A stretch of DNA of 64,000 nt. Origin: Tubulanus polymorphus (lineage: Eukaryota > Nemertea > Palaeonemertea > Tubulaniformes > Tubulanidae). The position numbers and the translations under genes were made by a program. The stretch is taken from the NCBI RefSeq assembly GCF_964204645.1, contig NC_134035.1, positions 9,052,501 through 9,116,500 of the forward strand, read 5' to 3'. The notes beneath the pieces are model-generated. The model was given only the letters and a program-made list of their open reading frames with translations, did not search any database and had not been told where the DNA came from. Shown piece by piece: positions 1-12,200 of this stretch. The first letter of the stretch is position 1. Each line of letters begins with the position of its first letter.

Positions 1-89
1 GAACTCTTCATTGCAGCCGCCCGGTACTGGTTCTGTAAAATACGATACGTATCGCATTAAAATATAGGCCTTGTAAAAGTCCACCTCAG

Positions 90-345
90 TGTTCTCCGCA
101 ACAGGTTTTAGAAGGGCGACCACCCCTTTCATTTTTACATTCACCCTCTGAAAATCAGTCACCCCTGATAAAATATCTACTGCCCCTTCCAGAGTGGATG
201 TCAATATTCTATCAATGCCGATAATTGCTATGAAATATATTGAGCTAATATGAAAATTAGAAGATTACACCAAAATTAAGCTTAAATTTTCTGTAATTTT
301 GGCCGGGGTTGCAGGTCTAGCTACTTCAGCAACCAAGATGTCCTA
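90..345. repeat. Dispersed repeat copy, pair of 39818-40095
   Basis: The stretch beginning GTGTTCTCCGCAACAGG is repeated in the same orientation at 39818-40095, including the segment about ATTCTATCAAT and the TGATAATTGCT tract. The two copies differ by scattered substitutions and small indels, as expected for old copies of one element. No coding capacity is visible. The family is not identified. Confidence 0.7.
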
Positions 346-756
346 GACTGAACAATGAATACATCCCCTTTAAAATTCAAGCATATGGAAACACTGCATT
401 GTGCTATTTGAATCAGTTTGTTACAGACAGGATTCTCACAGATCAGAGAATGCAAAATTCGGCGAAATTTTCCCAACCCTCGACCAAAAATTCACTGATA
501 TAGTTATAGGATATCCTCGGTTGGGCGATAGGAAAAACGGAAATACAGGAATCCTTGATCTGTAAGAACCCTATCACATGCTATGGGGTAAAGGTAGGCT
601 CATTTTTACTGTTTTTGACTCCGGGATACCCGTTGAACCAAAAAATCTTAACCGAAACTTTTCTTAAATTTTTTTCATAGATTTTTCACATTTTTTCTCT
701 CACTTTTCCAAATGGACATTTTTCACATTGATCTATAAGAGTAGGCCCATTCTTAC

Positions 757-1770
757 CCGTTTCACGGTGCCACTTGGCAAAAACTATTACGCTGACGTCG
801 CGCTTCGATTTCGTACTGATGTACCACGTCACTGATGTTTGTCCTTTCGTTAAAGCAGTAACGTATCCGGCATCAGTACCGGTGACGCTGTCAGACGGTT
901 TAACACGAGTGCTGGAAGATACTGTCAGCTGTCTACAAACAAATGAGGCAAATGAAGAACGATCGAACAACAATTTCTCAAAGTATGACCTATAATATAA
1001 GTCCATTAATACCCAGGAATACTCGAGTAGTATTTCAAGTATATTTCATCTACCACATGCTGTGTCATTAGTTACTAATATTTCAACATGTTTGAGGGGA
1101 GCTACCATATAGAGAACTGGGAGCGGTTGCTCAAAAGTTAGTGCAAGATAACTGATAGATAAATACCACAGTAACAATGAGCTTTTACCTGTCACTTTAT
1201 ATCAACAATCCAAGCTGGTTAACTCTAACCATTTTTGACCAACCGTTGAGTACTAATTACACCAATGCACCGCGATGCCGTGTATAGGTACATTTTTTAT
1301 CAGTTAATTCTATTTCAGATAAGGTCTACTATACATGATATTTTATGCCTCACAAATCGCAAATGCAGTATTTGTGAGGAAGCCTAACTAACTAAGTTCA
1401 TCAACGATTTATACACCGCACTGCAGTGTAGATGCACGGATTAAATGTATACCTAAGTATAGTCAACATTCTTGACATTTCATACCATCTTTTTCATAAA
1501 GAAATCACTTGATTGCATGAATGCTCTTCGTAGACATTTTCAATGTTGAGTTCGAATTGCAAAAAATCAGTGTCAAGAGTTTATTTTGAAAAGCTCAGTC
1601 CTATTGTTGTTAAACATAAAGCTAGACATAGGCTACTTACTTGCCCTGACTGTGACCCTGGAAGACAACAAAGGAGGCGATGTCTGGAATGCTATTGAGC
1701 GTAACGGTCAAATACGCCGAACCACCGGGTACAGTAAATACTGTCGGCACATCAGCAGTTATCGATACAG
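757..1770 (-). CDS. Two spliced exons of an unidentified protein, partial
   Basis: Two exons on the minus strand, 1641-1770 and 757-932. The first follows a TTTGCAG acceptor and ends at AA|GTAAGT; the second follows TTTGTAG and ends at ACGG|GTAAGA. They join in frame (2 nt left over, 1 nt taken up) across the K-Q junction. The peptide reads from VSITADVPTVFTVPGG through SVTWYISTKSKRDVSVI to FAKWHRETG. It alternates hydrophobic and small or polar residues like an extracellular beta-sandwich, but I do not recognise the family. The exon with 757-932 could instead end at a weaker GTACGA site at 816. The gene would continue off the left end of the window; earlier exons upstream (higher coordinates) were not found. 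Coding character plus matching phase is the only support. Confidence 0.45.
1010..1445. repeat. Degenerate MITE interrupted by a second MITE
   Basis: The outer sequence (CATTAGTTACTAATATTTC near 1066, and CATCAACGATTTATACACCG with GTGTAGATGCAC near 1430) matches the piggyBac-like MITE family seen at 18604-18890. It is interrupted around 1110-1250 by a copy of another small element that starts with TTGCTCAAAAGTTAG and ends near ACCATTTTTGACCAACC; that element recurs at 12637-12800 and 34510-34660. This is a nested insertion of one short inverted-repeat element in another. Confidence 0.55.
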
Positions 1771-1974
1771 CTGCAAACAATTAAACGACAATTTCTCTTT
1801 ACGTCTTGGAAAAGTGTAATTTTTTCAAATGAAAATTTATGAAATACCGAAGATTTTCTATATAAGAAGACTCATTTAGGCCTACCAAAAGGCAGGTGAT
1901 ATTTTGCCAATTGACGCCACACATGCGCACTGAGGTGCATGACTTAGAAGATTCAAGGAAAGTGTGGAGAACAG

Positions 1975-2612
1975 AGTTAGAGAAAATAGCAGCATGGAAC
2001 AGGATTCGAACCCGGGCCAGTAAATTACTAATGTCTATTTATTAATTGATGAGACCTGTTTTTCTTGGATATTTTGCTTACTTTTTGGGGTACATACCTC
2101 ATTTATGTCTTAACAGAATGCCAAAAATCGCGGACAACAACTGAATATCCGATATATTTCCAGTTCTGTACCAATTAGATGGATTGGCAAAAAGACTCCT
2201 TAAGTCCAGTTGAATGAGAGAGAAAATCCTCCATTTTGTGAAATTTCTTGAATTTTTACATTGTTACCATGCCTACGCCACCCTGATTTAGTTGTTGAGA
2301 CCCCACAAGAAAAATAACTTCATTTCGTAGGCATGGTGACAATGTAAAAATTCAAGAAATTTGACAAAATGGAGGATTTTCTCTCTCATTCAACTGGACT
2401 TAAGGAGTCTTTTTGCCAATCCATCTAATTGGTACAGAACTGGAAATATATCGGATATTCAGTTGTTGTCCGCGATTTTTGGCATTCTGTTAAGACATAA
2501 ATGAGGTATGTACCCCAAAAAGTAAGCAAAATATCCAAGAAAAACAGGTCTCATCAATTAATAAATAGACATTAGCGCAGCGTCATACCACTAGACGACC
2601 GAGCTTGCTGAA
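1975..2612 (-). repeat. tRNA-derived SINE, split by a palindromic insertion
   Basis: On the minus strand the right flank (2576-2612) reads GGTCGTCTAGTGGTATGACG, an A-box-like tRNA head. The left flank (1975-2027) reads CCGGGTTCGAATCC, a canonical tRNA T-loop/B-box. The two halves are about one half-tRNA each and are separated by the 2028-2575 palindrome. Removing that insert and one TA would rejoin a tRNA-like promoter, so this is best read as a tRNA-derived SINE (or tRNA pseudogene) hit by a transposon. The exact parent tRNA is not clear. Confidence 0.55.
2028..2575. mobile_element. Foldback/MITE palindrome with 250-bp arms
   Basis: The left arm 2028-2277 and right arm 2326-2575 are reverse complements with only two mismatches that I can find (near the GTGAAAT/GTCAAAT site and the ATTGTTACC/ATTGTCACC site). 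The loop is 48 nt. The ends read CTAATGTC and GACATTAG, so a TA target duplication, which is its own complement, would explain the outermost symmetry; TA is the target of Tc1/mariner-type elements. No ORF of note. The near identity of the arms suggests a young insertion. Confidence 0.85.
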
Positions 2613-4520
2613 AACCACCCAAACCACCCTCAACTATCTATAGTACCTCACCTTACCCTAATCCTATCCCTAGGGGTAAAACAGAACCCTCTGGACCCTC
2701 TTCTCACCCTCTTGACACTAACCCTATCGAAAATAACCCTAAACCCAATATAATGAGTTTATTGTTTAGTTAATACTATATATAACATTATAGTAAATAA
2801 TGTACTGTAAAACTGCGCAAGTAAATACTTTGCTTAACACGGTTAAATTATTTAACCAATTCGTTTTTTTGCACTGTACGTGTACAGTACTGCACTGGTG
2901 TCACTGACACTGACAGTTTGATTTGAGTTTTGACAGTGAAAAAAAGGAAAGACTGGAGGAATCCACTAAATATAAAAAAAGTTAGCCGACAAATACTTAC
3001 ACCTCGATGGCCCAAACAACAAGCAATCAGACGTATGGACACAAATTAAGGACAAAAACAACGTTACAAATGTCACAAACGTAGCCATTCCTAAACTTGT
3101 CAACTTGTGACATTTGTCAAAATTACTTCCTGGTTGAGAAATGGGTAGCTCCGAGAATATCCACATCAGGGGAACCAATCCAATTCAATTCGATCTATAT
3201 CGCGGCGGGCGCGATATCGGCGAAACCGCCGGCGCATATATAATGTAGTTTGTGGTCGTCATGCAAAAAATTCCGACACGATGCGATAATTGTACCGGGA
3301 ATTGTCATTCTAGATTAACCCAGAGCTTCATTTCTACCAAAGTAGAACACTACCTTTAAAAGGCAGTATTTTCGCAATCCAAACAGAAATTCGCATATTA
3401 AGGCAATTTTTTGGTTGAAAGAGCCACAGCTATACTATACACTTCAACATAAAAGCATTAATCTGAGAGATAAAACTACAAATTCACTCTAAAAAGCTTA
3501 AGATTAACAGATCCATCTTTAATTTCATTTTAATTGACATTATTTTTATTAGAAAAATATAATTTAGCAAAATTTGCCTCGTCTTAACTTAAAGATTTTG
3601 AAACACTATATTCGCTTGAAATACGTATTCTTACGTTTTTTCTGCCAGCTCTGAAAAACATCAAAATAATTATACTATCAATAAAAAGTCAACAATGATA
3701 TCGATAATTTTAAGTTTAACATTCGTGTAAATTGTATCACCCAGATTTTATTCTCCGGATTACCCCTAAAACAATTAATACGAAATGCCTGGTTAGTATT
3801 CTAACACGCGACGAATGCCGATGAATACTCATTCGCCATCTATCAGACTTTCTCATCACCACAACCTCAACTATCTAAAAGTAAAATCCTATAGTACTTC
3901 GGCGTATCGCCCCATTAATCCGCAAATATTCTATTTTCATATAACAAATATAGAAAGTCCTACCGGATAGTTGAGCTCATTAGAGCTTCGAATAATCTGT
4001 TTTAAATGTAACCGATTATATGAAAAAACGGACAAAGAGAACAAAGAAACTAGCATCGACGGAGCGGTTACTTGTTTGTGTATTTAGTTCTATTTATAGT
4101 CGTTATTTTATGGGAGCATTTCGGGTAAGTAGTTTTCCCAGGATTCAAGGGGCTCAATGCCTTCCTAAATCATATATATCCCCGAAGCGAAAGTAGTTTT
4201 CTCGAATGTAAACGTCGTTTTCGTCAAGTTCGTCATGTTGATGCGACGGGTATTAGTGTACGAGAAGGTATTAACGTTAGGAAATGAAGGCACTGATTAT
4301 GTCGCCATGACATCTCCCAACCTCCCAAAACTGCTACCACCAGGCGTCGATGTTTGTTGACGTTGTTGAAAATTACAGCCAACAACAGAATCTCAATTAA
4401 CTCAAAAAGTCAATCCAGATTCAAGTCTTACTCATTCTCAACATGTGTATTGCGCAATGACTACTCATCAAATTTGCTGCAGTTGCTCCATTTAGGCCTG
4501 ATGGCCCCGGCTTCAAGTGT
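2613..4520. other. No gene recognised
   Basis: AT-rich sequence without an ORF of convincing coding character. A GC-rich patch at about 3195-3235 (CGCGGCGGGCGCGATATCGG followed by CCGCCGGCGC) stands out from its surroundings, and a short hairpin at 3064-3118 pairs AAATGTCACAA with TTGTGACATTT. Neither can be assigned a function. Confidence 0.4.
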
Positions 4521-4522
4521 AG

Positions 4523-5830
4523 TCCTATAGCACAGGGACTTGTCACAATTGATAGTGAATGAATAAAACCAATATCAATGACCAGGTCCACTATCCCTGT
4601 ATAATATAAAAAACAAGGGTGGCAACAAATTTTCAATCTGACAATGACTTCTCCACTTCAATCGACTGTAATTCCAAAAATTCTCAACCGATTCACATGA
4701 AATAAGCTTTAATACAACCTAGAAGACTTTCTGCTTCCAACGAGCCTTTAACCACCACTCTAGGACAATTATCTCACAACGAAATCACCGTTTTTTGACG
4801 AGAGATAGCTCAAATTGGAGGTGTACCGATTCTATGGTGGACAGCAAAATGGTCGTATTTTTCACTTCAAACGATGATTTCTATGTGAAATCTTAGAGAT
4901 AACCCCAACAAACCATACATTTTTTAAAACTACGCGGTCATACCTGTACGCTTATCTCATTTATTTGTATAATCCACGCGATGGGTGAGCTCACAAGCTC
5001 AAAATCGAAAATGAGGACGAACACGGCGTTCAACTTGTCATCAACTGGGCGGCCATTAATCACGTGATATCGTAGTAACGGGCTAAATATTTCACGCGCA
5101 TTGATTGGCTTAGAGATTTCGAAAAACATTACAAAATTTATTAAAAGTTCTGTTAATTAATAAAATATCCGTATTATGAAAATATAGTGCAACATTCGTC
5201 TGAGGGGTGGTATTATTAGCAAATATTTCCTTTTTTCAAGTCTACAGACGTAGACTTGTCGCGGTTCTATTAACATAGCCCGAACCTGCACGTCACGTGA
5301 TTAATGGCCGCCAGCGCGATAGTGCGAGGTGACTTTTTCGTATATTTGTTCGATTTTGAGCTTGCGAGCTCACCCATCGCGTGGATTATACAAATAAATG
5401 AGATAAGCGTACAGGTATGACCGCGTAGTTTTAAAAAATGTATGGTTTGTTGGGGTTATCTCTAAGATTTCACATAGAAATCATCGTTTGAAGTGAAAAA
5501 TACGACCATTTTGCTGTCCACCATAGAATCGGTACACCTCCAATTTGAGCTATCTCTCGTCAAAAAACGGTGATTTCGTTGTGAGATAATTGTCCTAGAG
5601 TGGTGGTTAAAGGCTCGTTGGAAGCAGAAAGTCTTCTAGGTTGTATTAAAGCTTATTTCATGTGAATCGGTTGAGAATTTTTGGAATTACAGTCGATTGA
5701 AGTGGAGAAGTCATTGTCAGATTGAAAATTTGTTGCCACCCTTGTTATTTTATTATACAGTTGCAGGGATACTGGTACCCCCATCATTGGTCTCATCCAT
5801 TATCAGTCGTGACAAGTCCCTGTGTCCTAT
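4523..5830. repeat. Large inverted repeat, arms about 545 bp
   Basis: The left arm (about 4523-5068) starts TCCTATAGCACAGGGACTTG and ends at GGCCATTAATCACGTGAT. The right arm (about 5293-5830) is its diverged reverse complement, starting CACGTGATTAATGGCCGCC and ending with AAGTCCCTGTGTCCTATAG. The middle parts of the arms (for example about 4617-4990 against 5365-5745) are nearly identical, while the ends and the 5000-5060/5300-5360 part are diverged. A 224-nt AT-rich spacer lies between. Non-coding foldback element; family unknown. Confidence 0.8.
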
Positions 5831-5929
5831 AGAAGGAGCTAATTAAAAGTTCACTGCACTAGCGCAGCTCCTGAAAGTTAGAATCCACAGCATCAGCTGG
5901 AGCAAGACCAAAAGCAAAGGGGAATCTAA

Positions 5930-6225
5930 TTTTTGCAGGACGATTGCCCTGGAAATTGGAAAGGGGCACTTAATGTGAAAAAGGGCAGATTTGGCAATGA
6001 ACGCGACTGCGAAATTGGTAGGGGTTCAACGTAGGTAGGCCTAGGCCTGATATATTATTCCACTCCAACAGAACATTTAGGATAAGGGCTTTCTCTCGGG
6101 CCCCTTTGATATATTTTTCCTCTTTAAAAAAACGTTCTTTGCAAAAATATTGTTTGAGACCTAGGAAGGGAACATTCAAATTTTGAGTGGGGTGGACTGA
6201 GTCCACCCCTACTACATCCGGCCTT
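5930..6225. repeat. Dispersed repeat of the 'gatccgcccctg' family
   Basis: This copy has GGGGCACTTAATG and ends GGGTGGACTGAGTCCACCCC followed by TACTACATCCGGCC. Similar endings (AGATCCGCGCCTG, GGATCCGCCCCTG) with internal GGGCAC and GGGCAT tracts occur at 17806-18050, 29805-30065, 42165-42425, 46970-47215, 60440-60670 and 62660-62765. It lies just 5' of the first coding exon of ZNF143. Confidence 0.5.
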
Positions 6226-6299
6226 GTTGTTTAGCATGGGATGCACACAGTTATACGGTCAACCTAAACCTGACATGGAACCTGTGTTTCAGATTGATT

Positions 6300-9200
6300 A
6301 TGGATGATGATGGACAGGCTACGATTGACGATAGTCTAGTAACAGAAGCTAGAGAAATACATCATCATCAATCCGTTGTACCGGTGGTCGCTGATGATGA
6401 AGATGTTGAGGAAAATGAAGATGCAGCTCTCGGACTTCGACTGTTATTACAGGTATTACCACTGATTATTCCACCCTCCATGGCTTAGGGCAAAATGATT
6501 GCGTTTGAATTGCAACTGGCACCGGAAATGATCCATTTAGCTTTGTTTGAGCATTGTTTAGTATCAAGTGAATGGTTTGTTTGTGTGAACGTGCTCTTTC
6601 ATTAGATCCGTGCCAATTTGGCCCGTGCCAAATCGTCTCCATGATGCGGCTAATAGCTTTAGGGCAAGCCTGATTGTCTAACTTTTGAATAGGATAGAAG
6701 CAAAAATCAGTACCAAAGCTTTTAATTTTCTAGTCAAGCCAACTCTTAGGCCTAACTGTGGATCTACATTCTGCAGCTTTATAGGGCCTAACACTTTTAC
6801 CATAACGTCTAAACTCCACTGATTTAATGATGATGATTTTTAATGATGATGATGATGATAAAGCAACCTTTTAAAATAATCAACCTGGGTCCGGTTTCTC
6901 TTGAGAAGTTTAAGAAGAACTGATGAAGAAATTAAATCAATTCCAAAGTTAAACGTCTTTGTGATACTGATCCCCGAGATTCAGAAGTTAATCTTGAACT
7001 TGAACTTTACTTTATTGCTCCACATAATAAGCTTACACGAATTGCGAAGGAAATGACGTGCAATGAAATATTAACATGAATACTAGAGTACGGTAGGCCT
7101 ACAAGACAATGATAGATGAGCAGTAAGATTACAGAGAAACAATGAAAAACACAAAATGATAACAATATTGAGAAAAATAGAAGAAAACTAGATATAAGAA
7201 ATATGTACAGCACAAAAACTTATAGGCTAAGCAGGAGAAAAAAGCATTACGACGATGAATGGTGGGCATTTTAAAAGAGTTGACTAATTCACAATCAGCA
7301 AAAATACATACATCTTTATGTATTTTTGCAGTCAGTCATAATCAATAACTGTAGACTGTATGTAGAAATTCTATAATTGTTATTGTTTTAGGCTCCGAAT
7401 GAAGATTCGGCTCTCGTGATCAGCGGTGATCAACTGAACGACGACGACGAAAACGCGATTAACGAAGATCATAAGGGTCTGGTCGAGAACGTCGAATCAT
7501 CGGTTGTCGATTTGATGAACCCGGCGTCGATGACGACGGTTCAATCGGTTTACGACGCGAACCAAACGTTCATCGAACCGGGCGACACGGTTCTGCAAGC
7601 GGTTACCCTCGCCGACGGTTCCACTGCTTATATCGAGAGGACGTTTTCTAAAGGTATGCGAGAGAGAGAGACCTTCTTTATGTGTTTATTGGGCGGGGTA
7701 TTGGTGAACTCATCTTCACCCGTCAAGGGATTCGAACCCACTACGCTAAAGCTGTTCGCCGAACCCCTTGACCTCATGAGTCGTTGGAGTCGTTACTAGC
7801 CGACCAGAATCCGGTCGTACCAATCACAGCGCTTGAAACAAACGACTTTAGGCTTCTATTGGTTTTCCCGTTAAATAGACCAATCAGCGAACGTTTTACT
7901 GAACAAGGAAGTATTTGGCAAATCGATATATGACGTCATGTGCAACAGCGTCAGTAATGAAATCACGCTTCGTGAGGCCAGGGGGCTGGTGGAAGCGAGT
8001 TCAGGAAAGATACTGGAGCCCTGGCAAGCGAGGATGCGTTGAACTTGGTGTCCACTTACCTGGAAAACCTGGAAAACAGGGAATCATAAAAATCAGGGAA
8101 ATTTCAGGGAGTTTGAATAATGCTATTGACCAATGCTGTTTCTTTATTAGTACATGATTAAAAGAAAAATTATGAATTGTAAGATTTTAATCCTAGAAAT
8201 ATCTCTGATTTACTCTGGGAATTTTGTATAGGCCTAATCACATGAAAAAAAATCTTAGAAGACTCATGGAATTTGACAAATTTAGCGAAAAACCTATTGA
8301 AAAAAACAGGGAATTGGATAATGCTATTGACCAAGTGTTTCTTTATCAATGCGTGATTCATAAGAAATGTTTTAAATTGTAACATTTTAAACCAAGAAAT
8401 ATCTCGGATTTACTCGGAATTTTGTGTTATAACATGGACAACTCGGGGAATAAGTAAAGTGGCTGTAGAAAGATGAAAAGATTTCATTGGCAAGTCAATT
8501 TATAAAGGGTCTTGAATCATCTTACAACTGTTCTGAAGTTGTTTGAAGCTATATATCATTGGACTGGTCCTAAATCTAAGCCTTGACAGTGCATCTAGTC
8601 CTCAAGAACCAGGTCCGCTGTTGTGAGTTCAGATTTCCTGGGTGGAATTGAATACATGTAAAAGCGAAATTTAGAATGATTTTAACTCTGAAATTTTCCA
8701 ACTTCAACCAACAGTAGAACAGATATAGCCCTGGATTATTTTATCACTGGGCTGCGATAATCTAATCTGAAATCTTCTTATTTTTCTTCTCGCAGAAGAA
8801 CAGCAGTTGATAGCCAGTCAGAATCAACTAGTCGAAGGACACATCGACGCTGAACAACAACAGATAATTCAACAAACGCCGAAATTCGTCGAGGGTCAAG
8901 CTATACAACTAGAAGATGGAACTCATGCATTTATTCACTCGGCACCTAAAAGTACCAAGTTCAAAATGTCGCAAAATATACAGTAGACTCCTGTTAAATT
9001 GAATCCCTTCCCGTAAAATGATCACAAACACAAATTGTAGAAACAAATTGTGATAGGTGGCTTCTGACCTTGAAAACCTGGAAAACTCAGGGAATCAGAA
9101 AAATCAGGGAAAGTTCGTGGAATTTGACAAATTTTACAAAAAACCTTGAAAATTCAGGGAATTTGCATAATGCTATGGACCACGTGCTACTTTATCAGTA

Positions 9201-12200
9201 CGCGATTCAATGAAAAATGAATTGTAACATTTTAAACCTAGAAATTTCTCTGATTAACTCAGGGAATTTTGTGTAATCACATGGAAAAGTCTGGGATTTG
9301 TAAACGGGTGGAAAGTTGATCGAATATCAACTAAAATTGCATAGTTACACAAAAAGTCACTGTCCTCTAGTTGGGAGCGGTCTGCTGCACTATTTTATCG
9401 AATAATCTAGATCATATAATGATTTTCTGAATTTTACAGGTGGCATGCAAGCAATTCAATTAGAAGATGGATCCACTGCTTATATATCACCTGTGTTCAG
9501 TCAAGTAGGTACTTCACTCTGCTATTAACCAAATGATCGTGTGTATGTATTTTAGAAATGATCAGTCAATGATGATGTATTTGTTTCTACACTCACACAG
9601 GCAAATACTGCGGTAACAGCACAGGCCCCGAATGTGGTAGCATCAACGTCTAGTCCAGCTGCTATTACAACTATAGATGTAGAGTCCATTCGTGCAGTAC
9701 GTACATATCCACGGGGTAGTTGGGTAAAAATGGGAACATTCTTTTGTGCGTATTGATGACGTGGGGTTCTTACGGAAAGTCTTTGAAAGTTCTGGAAAGT
9801 GGGAATTTTTTCCCAGGCCCTTGAAAAGCTATGGTAATATTATGGAAAATGAAGTAGTGAAATAAACTTGAAGAACCCTGATGAGGTGTTGAAAATCAGC
9901 CATATTTTGCATCCTCCATACTTCATGACACAAAGAATACCGTTTAAAATTTGCAATTAACAGTATAGAATGGTTTAGGAGAAAGTTTGTGTTTGATTTC
10001 TAGTCATTCTTACCGAAGCGTACACCGAGCGAGCGAGCCCTGGCACTCGGAGAGAAGGCTTTCCGTTGTGAATACGCCGGTTGCGGTCGTCTCTATACCA
10101 CACAGCATCACCTTAAAGTACGTATCATTCATAATCAGAATAGTTTTTATGCACTAGATAATCAAAAGCATGTTTCGAGTCTTAGTTTCAAGTTATTAAC
10201 CCTTTCAGTGCTTTCTAATTAATACCTTAAAGTGCTGGAGATTATTTGGAAATTTTTGAAAATAACAGGCATACCGCTGTAATACGTCTACACCTCAGTG
10301 CGGTGTATTGTTAGGAACTTATATGTAACTGTGTTTGACTTGTGCTGCCATCTTACAATAGCGATAAAAACTAATTTCGAATTACATCAGTACACAATGG
10401 TTCGGTGTACTAGCATAGTCCATCACTGATTTATAAACCGCACTGTGGTGTAGACGCACTGAAAGTGCAAGATAAATCAAAATGAAATATCTATTTTTTT
10501 CAGGTTCACGAGCGTTCACACACCGGTGACCGGCCGTTTCGTTGCGATTTTCCCGATTGCGAAAAAGCGTTTGCCACCGGTTACGGATTGAAGTCGCACA
10601 CTCGCGTACACACCGGGGAAAAGCCGTACAAGTGTCCGGACTCGGCGTGCGAGAAAGCGTTCAAAACATCGGGAGATCTACAAAAGCATATACGCACACA
10701 TACGGGTATGTATTAAACATAGAACTTTACTTGATAAGCAAAACCCACAGTTGTTGATGTAACAATTTATTCTGACAGTTTCAAAGTTATGACTAAACTT
10801 CTTCATCAGAGAAATGGAGATGATGAAGTTTAGTCGAAACTTTGAAAGTAGAAACAGTTAGAATAAACTGTTAAATCATCAACTGTGGGTTTTGCATATA
10901 AACTCTTAATACTGATATCAATACCAGTCTCTGCCAGTCATAACTCTTTACTGTCAGTGTAATGTGTAATTTAAAGCCTTTGTAGTAAAAAAATGCTTCA
11001 ATTTATTTGAAAAAATTTTCGTTTCTCCCATCTGGAAAATCAGCTGCTAGATGAGGTGAATCTATGAGATGACGACATCGTGGTGAATTCGTTAGTTGGC
11101 CTACAAAGCCTGCTAGCGTGCCAAAAATGAAACTGCGAGTGAATGGAGAAATTCCTTGTTTTGAAATGTTACAATTTAATTCATGATCGTGAATCTTACA
11201 TTGATAAAGAAAGGCGTGGTAAATCAGCAATATCCAAAATCCAGTAGTTTTCTGGATTTTCTGATTCCCTGAATTTTTCCAGACCAATCGAATGATTATG
11301 ATTTTCTGTTTTCTGTTTGAACTAGGTGAACGACCGTTTAAATGTCCGTTTGAAGGCTGCGATCGTTCGTTTACGACGAGTAATATACGTAAAGTTCACA
11401 TCCGTACGCACACCGGGGAACGTCCATACGTCTGTGATCTGGAGGGCTGCGGAAAATCATTCGCTAGCGCTACCAATTACAAGAATCATATACGTATTCA
11501 TTCCGGTTAGTATGCTTATACGCTGTAAACTCTGTCCGCCTCGGATCTCGTGGAACCAATTGTCTCTTGAGGTACCCGAATTCCGAGGACCGTTGGGGCC
11601 GGGATGGGCTGTGATCATGATGAATTGTAGTAAGAAAATTCGTTAGGTCGGGCATGTGATAATCCGAGGCGATCGACTCTGGGGTAAAAGGTGTCCACTG
11701 AATCACCGTGCCTGGACGTAAACAATATTTCATAGTTACTCAACTTTCAACTTCCGGTAGTTATTTTCCTCTTATCGATGGGAATCTTTATGAGAATTTC
11801 TCGGCATACTTGCTTTGAAATTAGTCACAACTTAACTAAGTATGGTAGACTACCCCTGTTTATCAAATACTGACTAAAATTTTCAGTCAGGTCAACTCCG
11901 GGGTCAACTTCTAGTACCAGGGTACCTAATGCTCCTTGAAAACTTTTTCCAAATGGAAATTGCTTTTAAAAGCGCTTGAAACTCCTTTGATTGGAGCAAA
12001 GTGCAGAAGCTCTTTTAACTCCTTCACTTTTGAGAAACAGGCAATTAGAAATTTTAGAAGTTGTACGTAAAAAAGACTACGCCTAAATCGATACAGCTGG
12101 GACCTGGATTTTTTGCCCGATTCGGCGGTTACCGAATTAGAAAGGATAGGAATTTGCTTACAAAACCACTGAAATAATGGTTTACCAAGATAAACAGTAC

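Noticed and set aside
1586-1819. 77-aa plus-strand ORF
   Set aside because: The opposite strand has an exon with acceptor, donor and matching phase to 932; the plus-strand ORF is its shadow.
2955-3130. Possible transposase-like peptide (YLHLDGPNNKQSDVWTQIK)
   Set aside because: The frame is broken within 20-40 codons on both sides and no splice sites fit; too short to support.
7416-7799. 127-aa ORF in ZNF143
   Set aside because: It is exon 2 read past its GTATGC donor at 7654 into intron and a tRNA-like repeat.
7700-7800. A functional tRNA gene
   Set aside because: Good B-box and a pairing acceptor-like end, but the span between is only about 50 nt and no anticodon arm or A-box can be fitted.
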